DNA of 64,000 bases, from assembly GCF_008795955.1 (NCBI RefSeq), contig NZ_VMHN01000002.1:186001-250000 (forward strand), written 5' to 3'. Under the pieces are notes generated by a model. That model did not search any database, was not told the origin of the DNA, and was given only the letters and a program-made list of their open reading frames with translations. Both the position numbers and the translations under genes were made by a program. This DNA is from Marinobacter denitrificans. Lineage in GTDB: Bacteria; Pseudomonadota; Gammaproteobacteria; Pseudomonadales; Oleiphilaceae. Of this stretch, positions 10,954-19,889 are shown piece by piece; within the stretch, counting starts at the first letter, position 1, and each line of letters opens with the position of its first letter.

Positions 10954-11226
10954 GTGAACAAGTCCGAACTGATCGATGCAATTGCAGAATCCGCAGATAT
11001 CTCCAAAGCCGCCGCTGGCCGCGCTCTGGATGCCATGACCACCTCCATTACCGGCGCCCTGAAAAAAGGCGATCAGGTAACGCTGATTGGTTTTGGTACT
11101 TTCTCCGTTAAAGAGCGTGCCGCGCGTACTGGCCGTAACCCGCAAACTGGTGCCGAGATCAAGATCCCGGCCTCCAAAGTGCCTGGGTTCAAGGCAGGCA
11201 AGGCCCTGAAAGACGCCGTTAAATAA
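10954..11226 (+). CDS. hupB: DNA-binding protein HU-beta
   Basis: HU is the small basic dimeric nucleoid protein that bends and compacts DNA. I start it at GTG 10954, which gives exactly 90 residues, the family norm, beginning [24 protein letters not shown] at 10942-10947 lies six bases before it. The frame stays open upstream to an ATG at 10858, but those 32 residues match nothing in HU. The DNA-binding beta arm carries the signature [20 protein letters not shown] (about residues 46-65), including the RNPQTG tip. The order lon-hupB-ppiD is the usual one. Confidence 0.96.
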   Translation: MNKSELIDAIAESADISKAAAGRALDAMTTSITGALKKGDQVTLIGFGTFSVKERAARTGRNPQTGAEIKIPASKVPGFKAGKALKDAVK

Positions 11227-11319
11227 CGGTAGCTTTCATTTGGCAGCGCCCGGAACGAGGGTGTTGCCGGAGCGGTTGGCCCGGTGGCAATACCGCAGTC
11301 AGCCAGCTCCGATGAATTC

Positions 11320-11350
11320 AAGGCGCATTCCTGAATGAATGCGCCTTTTT
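11320..11350 (+). terminator. Intrinsic terminator after hupB
   Basis: A perfect 11-bp stem (AAGGCGCATTC / GAATGCGCCTT) with a six-base loop and a T run. It lies about 90 bases after hupB and 46 bases before ppiD. Confidence 0.85.
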
Positions 11351-11396
11351 ACGTTAAGAGACCCTTAAAGACATTGATCAGGGATCCGGGAGAAAC

Positions 11397-13250
11397 ATGC
11401 TTCAAGATATTCGGGAAAATGCCCAGGGCACCATTGCCAAAATCATTATTGGCCTACTGATTGTTTCACTCTCAATCTGGGGAATGGACGCGATTGTCGG
11501 CGGATTTTCCGGCGAGCCCGAGGTTGCTACGGTCAACGGCGATGAGATTACCGAGCGGGAGTACCTGCGCGTCGTTCAGATCGAAAGCCAGCGACGTCTG
11601 TCGGAAATGGATAATCCGGATCCCTCCCTGCTTGATGAAGACCAGGTCCGTCGTGACGTGCTGGAGTCGCTGATCCAGGAAAAGGTCATGACCCAGGATG
11701 CCGAGAACCAGGGCCTGGAATTGTCGGATCAGGACATCGATTCACTGATCACCCAGATGCCCCAGTTTCAGGTTGATGGTTCGTTCAACCGTGACCGGTT
11801 TGTCGCGACGGTCAGAAATATGGGCATGGGCGTCGGCGAGTTCCGGGACACCATGCGCAAGCAGTATGTAGTAAATCAGATTCGTGCCGGCATCGCCCAG
11901 AGTGGTATGGCGGCCAGGGAGAACGTGGCCCAGTTGCTGCGCATTCAGAACCAGACACGCGATTTCCGGCTGGTGACGCTCTCTGAGGATGTTGTCAGTG
12001 ACCAGGTTGAAGTTACAGAGGCCGAGATCGAAGCCTACTATCAGGATAACCAGGAGGCGTTCCAGCAGCCTGAAAGAGTCGATGCCCGGTACATTGCCCT
12101 GTCACAGGAAGCGCTCGCTGACACGGTTGAGGTCGGTGATGACGAGCTTCGCGAATATTACGAGGAGCGCTCATCAGATCTTGCCAGGGAAGAGCGTCGT
12201 GCGGCCCACATTCTGATTGAGGATGGCGAAGACGCTCAAGAAACCATGGCGACTATTCAGGAGCGGCTGGACGAAGGCGAAGATTTTTCCGAACTGGCTA
12301 AAGAGTATTCTGTAGACACCGTTTCTGCAGAGGAAGGCGGCGACCTGGGCTTTGCGGGTAGAGGCGTTTACGACGAAGCGTTCGAGGAAACCCTGTTTCA
12401 GCTTGATAAAGGCGAAGTCTCGGAGCCGGTTTCAACAACCTTCGGTATCCACCTGATCAAATTGCTGGATGTGCAGAAGGCCGACGTGCCTCCACTGGAG
12501 GAGCTGGAGGATGAGCTTCGCAGAGAACTTGCGCGCAGCAAGGCCGAAGGGCGATTTGCCGAGGTTCGCACGGAACTTGCCGATCTGGCCTATGCAGCTG
12601 ACGATCTGGCAGGCCCGGCACAGGAGCTTGGTCTGGAAGTGCGGGAGAAAGACAGTGTCACGCGTGAAGGTGGCGAAGCGCCGTTTGACCATGAGGGGCT
12701 TGTTCGTCAGTTGTTCTCGGAGGATGTGCTGAAGGATGGCTTCAATACGGAGCTGATTGATGTGGGTGATAATATGTCTGTGGTTGCCAGAGTGGCTCAG
12801 TACCATGAAGCCCAGCAGCAACCCCTGGATGAAGTGTCGGACCAGATCCGTGCGGAACTGACACGCCAGAAGACCCGCGAAGCCCTGAGCCAGCGCGCCG
12901 AAACCATTATAACGGAGCTGGAGTCCGGCAAGGAGCTTGGGGAATTCGGCATCGGGGAATGGCAGTCCTATGATGATCAGCCGCGCAACAATCCTGTTGT
13001 GAGCAGGGATGTCATGGGCGGTGTATTTTCTCTCCAGCGTCCCGGGGATGACGAGGTAGCGTACGGTTCGGTAATGTACGGCGATGGCGTGGCAATTATT
13101 GCCCTTGAAAGCGTCAATGAAGGGGATGTAAACCGCGACGGGGATGAGTTCGGCCAGCTCCGTGATTTCCTGGCCTCATTGGAAGGCCAGCGAGAGTATC
13201 AGGCCTACCAGCAATACCTCCGTGACAGTGCGGAAGTAGAGCGCCAGTAA
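11397..13250 (+). CDS. ppiD: Membrane-anchored periplasmic folding factor PpiD
   Basis: PpiD is an inner-membrane-anchored chaperone that meets proteins leaving the Sec translocon. One membrane segment (IIIGLLIVSLSIWGMDAIVG, about residues 16-35) follows a short cytoplasmic start, MLQDIRENAQG. Then comes a SurA-like N-terminal helical domain with VATVNGDEITEREYLR. A parvulin-type domain lies near residues 265-360 (RRAAHILIEDG ... GGDLGFAGRGVYDEAFEE ... TFGIHLIKLL), and a helical tail follows. The length of 617 matches the family. ATG 11397 has a GGGAG site. PpiD parvulin domains are often catalytically weak; the sequence alone does not settle that here. Confidence 0.95.
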   Translation: MLQDIRENAQGTIAKIIIGLLIVSLSIWGMDAIVGGFSGEPEVATVNGDEITEREYLRVVQIESQRRLSEMDNPDPSLLDEDQVRRDVLESLIQEKVMTQDAENQGLELSDQDIDSLITQMPQFQVDGSFNRDRFVATVRNMGMGVGEFRDTMRKQYVVNQIRAGIAQSGMAARENVAQLLRIQNQTRDFRLVTLSEDVVSDQVEVTEAEIEAYYQDNQEAFQQPERVDARYIALSQEALADTVEVGDDELREYYEERSSDLAREERRAAHILIEDGEDAQETMATIQERLDEGEDFSELAKEYSVDTVSAEEGGDLGFAGRGVYDEAFEETLFQLDKGEVSEPVSTTFGIHLIKLLDVQKADVPPLEELEDELRRELARSKAEGRFAEVRTELADLAYAADDLAGPAQELGLEVREKDSVTREGGEAPFDHEGLVRQLFSEDVLKDGFNTELIDVGDNMSVVARVAQYHEAQQQPLDEVSDQIRAELTRQKTREALSQRAETIITELESGKELGEFGIGEWQSYDDQPRNNPVVSRDVMGGVFSLQRPGDDEVAYGSVMYGDGVAIIALESVNEGDVNRDGDEFGQLRDFLASLEGQREYQAYQQYLRDSAEVERQ

Positions 13251-13297
13251 ACAAAAAGGCACCCTGTCAGGGGTGCCTCGGTATTACGCTGAATCGG

Positions 13298-13321
13298 GCC
13301 CGGGGTTACCCCCGGGCTTTT
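13298..13321. terminator. Terminator between ppiD and the reverse-strand lipoprotein gene
   Basis: GCCCGGGG / CCCCGGGC stem with a TTAC loop and four T, overlapping the stop codon of the reverse gene. A second hairpin just before it (AGGCACCC ... GGGTGCCT, about 13258-13278) lacks a T run. Together they close the convergent pair. Confidence 0.75.
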
Positions 13322-13746
13322 CAGTTTGCCTCTTCAATATAGATTTCCGGTGTTTCGCCACGAACGTCAAAGTAAAACCCGTAGGTGGCTGTCTCCGGGG
13401 GCGTGAAGCGGAAATTTTCGAACACGGCGGAGCAGTTGGCCTTCATCGGTTTGTTCAGTTCCACCTCTTTATCTTCCTCCGAAAGGTAGCCGCAGTTGGT
13501 GCCGGATGACCAGTTGGCATCACCGAACTTGAATTCGTAAGGCTGGCCGTCAGCCTTGAGCTCGACTTCCGTTCGATACAGGCCACTCTCCACCTGCTTT
13601 ACCTTGTATTCCGGCAGGGCATCCCACCAGGCAAACTGGCCCCGCAGGTACAACGAATCGCTGTAATCCCGGCCACCCGATGTGGCGCAACCAGCGGTGA
13701 TTGCCAGTATTGAAGCCATTGCCAGGGTTGTGAGTTTCTTGTTCAT
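13321..13746 (-). CDS. Small lipoprotein with a pullulanase-associated-type domain
   Basis: This 141-residue protein starts with a lipoprotein signal, MNKKLTTLAMASILAITAGC, with the lipobox cysteine at residue 20. The frame extends 46 codons further upstream, but the signal peptide fixes the start at 13746. The mature part contains LYLRGQFAWWDALPEYK, GLYRTEVELKADGQPYEFKFGD and a closing beta segment ending EIYIEEAN. This looks like the small beta-sandwich modules that accompany pullulanases and other starch enzymes. It lies 31 bases downstream of the pullulanase gene on the same strand, so the two are probably cotranscribed. I infer that it binds alpha-glucan at the cell surface; no enzyme motif is visible. 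Confidence 0.7.
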   Translation of the reverse strand: MNKKLTTLAMASILAITAGCATSGGRDYSDSLYLRGQFAWWDALPEYKVKQVESGLYRTEVELKADGQPYEFKFGDANWSSGTNCGYLSEEDKEVELNKPMKANCSAVFENFRFTPPETATYGFYFDVRGETPEIYIEEAN

Positions 13747-13777
13747 GGTTTTCTCCTTTGTTGTCGCAATAGCGCGA

Positions 13778-16700
13778 CTATCTGCTGAACACAGCGACGG
13801 ACAGGCCGGGTACTGTGAAGGTACCGTCCGCGGCCGCTGCACTCTGGGTTGGCGAGGTATCAGCGATGACGGTGAAGGTGTCACTCAGGCTTGTGTCCAC
13901 GGATCGCTCTGAACCTGCGCTGTTGATGACCACCACAATCTGGTCGACATCGCTGTCCAGGTCGGCCAGTCCGTTGTCCGGGCCGTCGTCCAGGCTAAAA
14001 AGGATCACCCCCGGTAGCTGATCAGCCCCGGTGTTATGGAAGGTCAGCCGCTGGCTGATATCTTCGGCTGTCTGCAGCCGGAACAGCTCGCTCTGGCTAC
14101 GAACCGCCAGTAGTTTTTCGACCTGCTCCCGGGTGTAGTTGATTTCGCTGGCACCAGGGCCGGCTTCAAACTGGCCGATTATTTCGGTAATCAGCTCCCA
14201 GTTGGCGCCATCCTTGTCCTGCCGGGGCAGGCCACGGTTCCAGGCGGTGTCCTGGTAGCTGAAATCCACTTCGTTGAACCAGTCTCCGGAGTCGTAGCTG
14301 TCCCGTTCCATGGATTTGGAGCGCAGCAGTTCCGACCCCATGTGGATGAACGGAACTCCCTGGCTGAGAAGTGGCACCGAGAGGCCAACGACCTGCATCT
14401 GGGCCCGTTCCTGGCGCGTGGTGGCAAAATCCGCCTTGTACTGGTTGTTATCCCAGAGCGTCTGGTTGTCGTGTTTGGACACGTAGTTGACGACTTCCTG
14501 GGGATCGCTGGTATAGCCGGCGTTCTGGCCGTTGTAGTCGATCTCTGCTCCGGTTCGGGTGTTGCCGTCAGCAGTCACAAAGGCGTAGTCGCTCAGGCTG
14601 CCGGCGATGCCAATCCGGATCCAGTCACTGATTTGCAGCAGGCGTTCCTTTTCGGTTTCACTGCCGCTGTTGCGGTCGTTGGGAATGTTGAACAGGCCGT
14701 TGGCGAAGCCCTGATTGGCCCTCAAGGCGTCACCGCCGTCGAAAGGGCCTCCTCCGCGCACGGCGTCCCGCAGACGGTCGTTGAACGAGCCTATGCCGGA
14801 GCCCGCCATATTGGCCTGGATGGCATTGGTTCCGCGGGCGTTGTTGGCTACTTCGCCAAAGTTCCAGGCTTCGCCATAGAAGTAGGTGTCGGGGTCAGCG
14901 GCCTTTACTGCCTCCAGCGCTTTTTCCATGTTGGGTAGCATATGGTGGCCCATCAGGTCAAAGCGGAAACCGGAGATGCTGTAGTGCGACGCCCAGATCA
15001 CCAGCGAATCAACCATGAGCTTTTCCATCATCCGGTGTTCGGATGCTGTGTTTTCGCAACAGGTAGACTGCTCAACCATGCCCGTTTGTGGGTTCTGGCG
15101 GTGATAGTAGCCTGGCACCAGCTTGTCCAGAACCGACTTGTCGGCAAGACCAGAGGCATTGGTGTGGTTGTAAACCACGTCCAGAACCACGTTCAGGCCC
15201 ATATTGGTAGCCGCCTGAACCATCTGGCGGAACTCCAGAAGCCGGGCTACACCATCAGCTTCGGAGGCATAGCTGCCTTCCGGAACTGTGTAATGGACCG
15301 GGTCGTAACCCCAGTTGAAGCTGTCCAGGCCACGGAACGTCCCGTACAGCGCCTGGGCGTCACCAGTGGTGGGGTCGAACGACGCCAGTACCGCTCGGAT
15401 AGTGTTCCCGCTGTTGCAATGGCTGGCATAGTTTTCCGCCGCTTCCTCGGACAGATCACAAAGTCTGCTGAAATCGGCGTCTATGTTTACAACGTTCGCG
15501 GGGTCCTCGTTAACGGTGGCAATGTCGAACGCTGGCAGCAGGTGGAGGTGAGTGACCCCGGCATTGGCCATGGCCTTAAGGTGAGCCATGCCATCGCTCA
15601 AGGTTTCCGTGAACGCTCGGTACTTGCCACGCTTTTCCACCGGTACGGTTTCATCGGTGGCACTGAAATCCCGGATATGGGTTTCGTACACCACCACGTC
15701 TTCCGGTGCGTGCATGGGCGGTGTGCTCAGGCTGTCCCAGTCGACGGGTTTCAGGTCGCTGTCGTCAAGGTTGACGACCTGGGCGTACACACCATTTTTT
15801 GAGAGGCTGAGCGCGTACGGGTCCGACGTCATGGTGGTTTCGATCGCATCGGTGCGCGGATGGTAAACCGTCACTTCATACTGATAGTACTTGCGGTCGA
15901 CATCAGCGGTGTTACCCGCATGCGTCCAGACACCCCCTTCGCGTGCCATATCGACCGGATACCCACTGACCATGGTGCCGTCTGTATTGAATACATGGAG
16001 GCGCATGGTTTGCGCTGTTGGTGCCCACACGGTGAAGTCTGTACTGGCGCCATTCACCCTGGCCCCCAGGGTTCCGGCATAGGCATAAAGATCATCCAGC
16101 ACACCGGGAATCTGCAGGCGGGTAGCGGAGATCACTTCGTCATTACTGTTGTAGGCGGCAGCGACCAGCTGGCCACGCAGAGCTTCTGTCCGGGTCTGCG
16201 CGTCAGTCGCCACGGAATAGGCAGGCCAGTTCGCCAGGTGCGGAAATGCTTCTTTCAGTTCCGGCGCCAGGGTGGTGGCACTCAGTTCGATAGAGTTTCC
16301 GCCCGCGAGGGCGTCGTTCGCTTCATCAACCGTGATCCCCGCGTTGGCATCGTAGCGGAGTTCCACCCGCGCGGCATTTTCGGTGTCCGCGAACACCAGA
16401 GTGTTGGCATCCAGCCAGTGTGCTTTGGCGCCATCGATGGTCAGGCCTTCGGCTTCGATCGGCTCGGAGGACAGCAGTTCGCTGCCGCTGAGCGTAAATA
16501 TACGGTTGCCCAGGGCTCCGAAGTGCCAGCGGTGGTCGTTCCCACCCAGGTCTTTTTCATCGCCCTTATGCATGATGAAGTTCATGCAGTCTCCGCCATC
16601 GCGCATGGGGATGATGTAATAGGCGCCGTAAGTATCGTTAACACCATCGTGGGGGCGAGGCTCGCTCCATTCGGTTGACACATCCTCCGCCAGGCCATCG

Positions 16701-16930
16701 CACCCGGAGGCCGGGTCATTCCAGAGGTGGAGGCCCCAACCGTCGTAATCACCTTGCGGGCGTTTATAGTAGAGGATTGCTTCGTTCTCGCCGGGCTCCA
16801 GCAAGGCGTTTGTATCGCCGCCGGAATCGTCGGCATCCGAAGAGGAGTTGCTGCTACCAGAGTTGCAACCGACCAGGGCCAGCGAAATCGCCAGGGCCCA
16901 GCCGCCTGCAACCAGTTTATGGTCAGGCAT
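13778..16930 (-). CDS. pulA: Secreted lipoprotein pullulanase (GH13 debranching enzyme)
   Basis: Pullulanase cuts alpha-1,6 links in pullulan and branched maltodextrins outside the cytoplasm. The 1050-residue chain begins with a lipoprotein signal ending ALVGC, followed by a serine-rich linker. A CBM41-type starch-binding region follows (ILYYKRPQGDYDGWGLHLWND, about residues 51-71), then an N-terminal beta module with TDFTVWAPTAQTMRLHVF. The GH13 barrel shows NWGYDPVHYTVPEGSYA, VVYNHTNASG, FRFDLMGHH (nucleophile aspartate), FYGEAWNFGE (acid/base glutamate) and VSKHDNQTLWDN. All catalytic residues are present. It probably acts with LamB and the maltose genes near 53-63 kb. Length and order match Klebsiella-type PulA. 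Confidence 0.95.
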   Translation of the reverse strand: MPDHKLVAGGWALAISLALVGCNSGSSNSSSDADDSGGDTNALLEPGENEAILYYKRPQGDYDGWGLHLWNDPASGCDGLAEDVSTEWSEPRPHDGVNDTYGAYYIIPMRDGGDCMNFIMHKGDEKDLGGNDHRWHFGALGNRIFTLSGSELLSSEPIEAEGLTIDGAKAHWLDANTLVFADTENAARVELRYDANAGITVDEANDALAGGNSIELSATTLAPELKEAFPHLANWPAYSVATDAQTRTEALRGQLVAAAYNSNDEVISATRLQIPGVLDDLYAYAGTLGARVNGASTDFTVWAPTAQTMRLHVFNTDGTMVSGYPVDMAREGGVWTHAGNTADVDRKYYQYEVTVYHPRTDAIETTMTSDPYALSLSKNGVYAQVVNLDDSDLKPVDWDSLSTPPMHAPEDVVVYETHIRDFSATDETVPVEKRGKYRAFTETLSDGMAHLKAMANAGVTHLHLLPAFDIATVNEDPANVVNIDADFSRLCDLSEEAAENYASHCNSGNTIRAVLASFDPTTGDAQALYGTFRGLDSFNWGYDPVHYTVPEGSYASEADGVARLLEFRQMVQAATNMGLNVVLDVVYNHTNASGLADKSVLDKLVPGYYHRQNPQTGMVEQSTCCENTASEHRMMEKLMVDSLVIWASHYSISGFRFDLMGHHMLPNMEKALEAVKAADPDTYFYGEAWNFGEVANNARGTNAIQANMAGSGIGSFNDRLRDAVRGGGPFDGGDALRANQGFANGLFNIPNDRNSGSETEKERLLQISDWIRIGIAGSLSDYAFVTADGNTRTGAEIDYNGQNAGYTSDPQEVVNYVSKHDNQTLWDNNQYKADFATTRQERAQMQVVGLSVPLLSQGVPFIHMGSELLRSKSMERDSYDSGDWFNEVDFSYQDTAWNRGLPRQDKDGANWELITEIIGQFEAGPGASEINYTREQVEKLLAVRSQSELFRLQTAEDISQRLTFHNTGADQLPGVILFSLDDGPDNGLADLDSDVDQIVVVINSAGSERSVDTSLSDTFTVIADTSPTQSAAAADGTFTVPGLSVAVFSR

Positions 16931-17068
16931 AACGGATATCCTTTTTCCATTGTTTTTGTTTGAAAGATAACGTGCTCACTGGCACGGCCAGCGCAGAAAC
17001 GTCACAGTTTCATGGTTGCGCGATCGCGGGCAGGGCACATCCTTCGGCAGCAGACTTTTGCAGGCGTA

Positions 17069-17140
17069 GTTCGTGGGGCGGAAAGGGAGTAGAAAAGAGG
17101 GGGTAGCCAAAAAAGTAGCCAGAAAAGTAGCCACAAAAAA
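17069..17140. repeat. G-rich tract and three short GTAGCC-A repeats between pulA and lamB
   Basis: In the gap of about 270 bases between lamB and pulA, GTAGCCAAAAAA, GTAGCCAGAAAA and GTAGCCACAAAAAA follow each other (17103-17140). A G-rich stretch (17069-17105) with GGGAGTAG and GGGGGTAG lies before them. The G-rich part could hold weak MalT-type sites for pulA, but the match is poor. The repeats look like slippage and encode nothing recognisable. Confidence 0.4.
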
Positions 17141-17162
17141 GGGCCGGCTTGAGAGCCGGCCC
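17135..17162 (-). terminator. Terminator of lamB
   Basis: Read on the reverse strand: a perfect 9-bp stem GGGCCGGCT / AGCCGGCCC, a four-base loop, then six T. It lies 38 bases after the lamB stop, so pulA needs its own promoter. Confidence 0.9.
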
Positions 17163-17200
17163 AAAGAGGTCCAACGAGAGAGTGTGTGGAGTTTAGAGCC

Positions 17201-18529
17201 TTACCACCAGGCTTCGATCTGGGCACCGATCTGAATGTCGCCATCGATGCCTTCGCCACCACGGGCATTCTCCGCTTCGTCACCGAAGAAAGTCGCGGCG
17301 TACGCTCGAATCACCGGGCGCGCCCAGTAACCAGGCCCGGCCTGCCACTGCTGAGCTACTGCGAATTTGCCCAGATCCTGGGATTCGTCAAACCAGGGGC
17401 GATCCGTGTCACTGTAGCCCACTTCAATAGCGGTGCTCATTACAGGCGACCAGTTATAGGTCGGGCGTGCCACGACGCTGAGGCGCTCGCCATCTTTGGC
17501 TGCCGGGTCGTGTGACTCGGCTTCCTCATAGACCACCGAGTGGCCCAGTTCCCAGTCACCACCGAGCTTGATCACGCCGTGGTTCAGGATACGCCAGCTG
17601 GATTCGAAGTAGCCCGCGACGTTGGCGTTATCCACCCGGCCGCCAGTGCCATTCTCGGCATTGCTGAAGCCCATGGAGTCCACGCCGTACTGGACGGCAA
17701 ACTTGTTGAAGCCACCCATCACACCGGATGAGATCTCTGCCATGACGAAATAGCCATCTTCGTCTTCGATGCCGGCATCTTCCTGGGCGTCGGTCAGGTC
17801 GGCCATCGCATAGATACCAATCAGCTCGAGATTGTGACCGCCTGCAACCGGAAAGCCATACCTCACATCGACCTTGTTGTTCTGGACAAGACCGTCGCCA
17901 TCGCTGGTGTCAGAGTTGGTGTAGGCGACAGACAACTGCCCCGGGCCAGCCTGAATGTTTTCGATGCCCGCACCGTAGCCGGAGTTGCTGAGGTAGAACA
18001 GGTCAAGCTGATGGATATCCTTCCGCTTATAGAAACGCTTGCCAGCCCAGAGTGTGGCGCCGGGGAGGGATTCGATCACGTTGTTGGCAGACACGTAGAG
18101 CTGACGAAGAGCAATGTCGCCACCGCCGTAGGGATCAGAACTGTTGCGGTCGGCTTCGTTGTTGGCGAAATCGATGTTGCTGATATTGTTGGCGCCGTTC
18201 AGGGCCTGATAGTCGTTGCCCTGGTTGTCAGCGCTGTAGGCCAGCATGGAGTCAACGCGGAAGGTCTTGCCGTCCTGGCTGAAAAGCTCGTCACCCAGGC
18301 CCAGCTCTGCGTAGGTGTCGCATTCATCAGCGAGGCGGCCAACGTAATGACCGGTAGCGCCGCTGCCAAAACAGGTTTGCTCGCCTCCACTGCCAACATT
18401 GGTTGACACACCAGCGCGGGAGTAGCCATGAAAATCAACGGCGATGGCCGGAGTGGCCATGATAGCTGCTGCTACTGCGGCAGCAAGCGGGAGTTTATTC
18501 GGGAAATAGCGCTTATTGTTCTGCATCAT
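17201..18529 (-). CDS. lamB: Maltoporin, outer-membrane maltodextrin channel
   Basis: LamB is a trimeric 18-strand porin that admits maltose and maltodextrins. The 442-residue precursor has a signal peptide ending near ATPAIAVDF. The mature start FHGYSRAGVSTNVGSGGEQTCF and the following cysteine pair (GATGHYVGRLADECDTYAELG) are typical of maltoporins. WAGKRFYKRKDIHQLDLFYL and the ending IQIGAQIEAWW are further hallmarks. Start ATG-ATG at 18529 follows AGGACAC. It faces pulA in the same direction but has its own terminator. MalT-like boxes lie about 200 bases upstream. Confidence 0.95.
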   Translation of the reverse strand: MMQNNKRYFPNKLPLAAAVAAAIMATPAIAVDFHGYSRAGVSTNVGSGGEQTCFGSGATGHYVGRLADECDTYAELGLGDELFSQDGKTFRVDSMLAYSADNQGNDYQALNGANNISNIDFANNEADRNSSDPYGGGDIALRQLYVSANNVIESLPGATLWAGKRFYKRKDIHQLDLFYLSNSGYGAGIENIQAGPGQLSVAYTNSDTSDGDGLVQNNKVDVRYGFPVAGGHNLELIGIYAMADLTDAQEDAGIEDEDGYFVMAEISSGVMGGFNKFAVQYGVDSMGFSNAENGTGGRVDNANVAGYFESSWRILNHGVIKLGGDWELGHSVVYEEAESHDPAAKDGERLSVVARPTYNWSPVMSTAIEVGYSDTDRPWFDESQDLGKFAVAQQWQAGPGYWARPVIRAYAATFFGDEAENARGGEGIDGDIQIGAQIEAWW

Positions 18530-18721
18530 CAGTGTCCTGTGCTTTTTGTCTTTTTTGAATGTCAGGGAAGCGGAGTTCCGGGCATTCTGTCAGGGGACAG
18601 CTGGTTCCGGTTCAAGTCTCCGGTTCCCGTGATTGCAGCTTCTGCCAATCGGACATTGGGAAACCGGATTTCATAGTCCTGTAACCGGCAGATGAGTACA
18701 TCCTCCGCCCTGAAGAAAAAG

Positions 18722-18763
18722 GGGGGTGAGTTTTCAGGGGGAGGAGGGGCGTAGAGGGAGGAG
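18722..18763. promoter_or_regulatory. MalT-like boxes upstream of lamB
   Basis: Three purine-rich copies stand in a row: GGGGGTGAG (18722-18730), GGGGAGGAGG (18738-18747) and AGGGAGGAG (18755-18763). The MalT consensus of enteric bacteria is GGGGAKGAGG. The same arrangement, including a GGCGTAGAG linker, occurs before the alpha-glucosidase gene at 62482-62511. No malT gene is in the window, so the regulator is inferred. Confidence 0.55.
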
Positions 18764-18804
18764 TCAGGAAATCAGTGGCTTCCGGGAACCAACAGGCGTA
18801 TTAG

Positions 18805-19674
18805 CTACACCGGAAACCGGGTCGGTTTCAGGCTTTCCTTGATTTTTTTCAGGTGCCCCAGGAAGTCTGCGCCACGCTTGAGTGTGACGCCTGTGGCCAG
18901 AATATCGATCACGGTAAGGTGAATGATGCGTGATGACATCGGCATGTAGACTTCGGTGTCCTCCGGCGCAGTAACTTCGATAACCACGGTGCAGGCCTCG
19001 GCAAGCGGTGATCCGGGCATGGTTATTCCGATAACCGTGGCGCCATTGTTCCTGGCCTGCTGGGCGATCTCTACCGTTTCCCGGGTACGGCCGGTGTAAG
19101 AAATAAGAACGATGACATCGCCGGTGCTGCAGCCGGCGGCAACCATCCGCTGCATCAGCGCATCGTCGTATGACATCACCGGGATGTTAAAGCGGAAGAA
19201 CTTGTGCTGGGCATCCATGGCGACGGGAGCGGAGCCTCCCATGCCAAAGAAGTTGATCTGCTTGGCCTGGATCAGGTAATCGATGGCCGCAGACAGTGCT
19301 TTGGGGTCAAGTGCCTGCCGTGCCTTGTCGAGACTGGCAATGGTCGTCAACATGATTTTGTCGGCAAACTCTGCCACCGTGTCATCAGGCTCTACGTTCT
19401 GGCCGATGTAAGGTGTGCCAGTGGCTATACTCTGGGCAAGACGTATTTTGAAATCAGGGAAGCCGGTGGCGGAAAACCCACGGCAGAACCGGTTGACGGT
19501 AGGTTCGCTGACGTCAGCCGCCCTTGCCAGTGCGGCAATGCTGTATCGCGTCGCGGCGCTGGGGTCGCGAAGAATTGCCTCGGCAACCTTGCGCTCGGAT
19601 TTGTTAAGAGTGTCCAGCCTCAACTGGATATCTTCGAGCAGATTGTCGTCGCGTTGCGCCTGATTGGCAGCCAT
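18805..19674 (-). CDS. hexR: RpiR-family repressor HexR of central sugar metabolism
   Basis: HexR represses zwf, edd and gap genes and is released by KDPG, the Entner-Doudoroff intermediate. I start it at ATG 19674 (289 residues) because GGGAG lies eight bases upstream; the frame also opens at a TTG 36 bases earlier. An N-terminal helix-turn-helix domain (about residues 10-80) contains [22 protein letters not shown]-terminal SIS sugar-phosphate domain contains [20 protein letters not shown] and [17 protein letters not shown]. It diverges from zwf, as in Pseudomonas, with candidate operators in the shared gap, which also suggests autoregulation. Confidence 0.93.
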   Translation of the reverse strand: MAANQAQRDDNLLEDIQLRLDTLNKSERKVAEAILRDPSAATRYSIAALARAADVSEPTVNRFCRGFSATGFPDFKIRLAQSIATGTPYIGQNVEPDDTVAEFADKIMLTTIASLDKARQALDPKALSAAIDYLIQAKQINFFGMGGSAPVAMDAQHKFFRFNIPVMSYDDALMQRMVAAGCSTGDVIVLISYTGRTRETVEIAQQARNNGATVIGITMPGSPLAEACTVVIEVTAPEDTEVYMPMSSRIIHLTVIDILATGVTLKRGADFLGHLKKIKESLKPTRFPV

Positions 19675-19735
19675 TGAGAATACTCCCTGATTTATCGGCT
19701 TTCTTGTCAAAATCCGCGCTGATTATAGCGCGTTT

Positions 19736-19828
19736 TGTAGCAATTTGTGGTAGTAAAAGTATCATTAATTGGAAAATATCCTTGGAAAATTTCATTTCAG
19801 GTGTCATTATTTGCATAAAATTACTACA
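19736..19828. promoter_or_regulatory. Candidate HexR operators in the hexR-zwf gap
   Basis: The motif TGTAGTAA followed by an AT-rich half recurs here. It appears as GGTAGTAAAAGTATCA (from 19749), as TGTAGTAATTTTATGC on the reverse strand (19813-19828), and weakly as TGTAGCAATTTGTGGT (19736-19751). A close relative, TGTAGTAAATATAACA, lies before gap and edd at 25761. These resemble published HexR sites (TTGT-N7-8-ACAA type). Binding is inferred from the match and from the known regulon. Confidence 0.6.
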
Positions 19829-19889
19829 TTGATGCCTCGATTCGTGCTGGCTGAGCAGTGCAGCACGAAAACACAGAGAGAAGGAACCG

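Noticed and set aside
17103..17140. Three GTAGCC-A repeats considered as a CRISPR or operator array.
   Set aside because: The units are only 12-14 bases, with no spacers and A-rich filler; slippage next to a terminator explains them.
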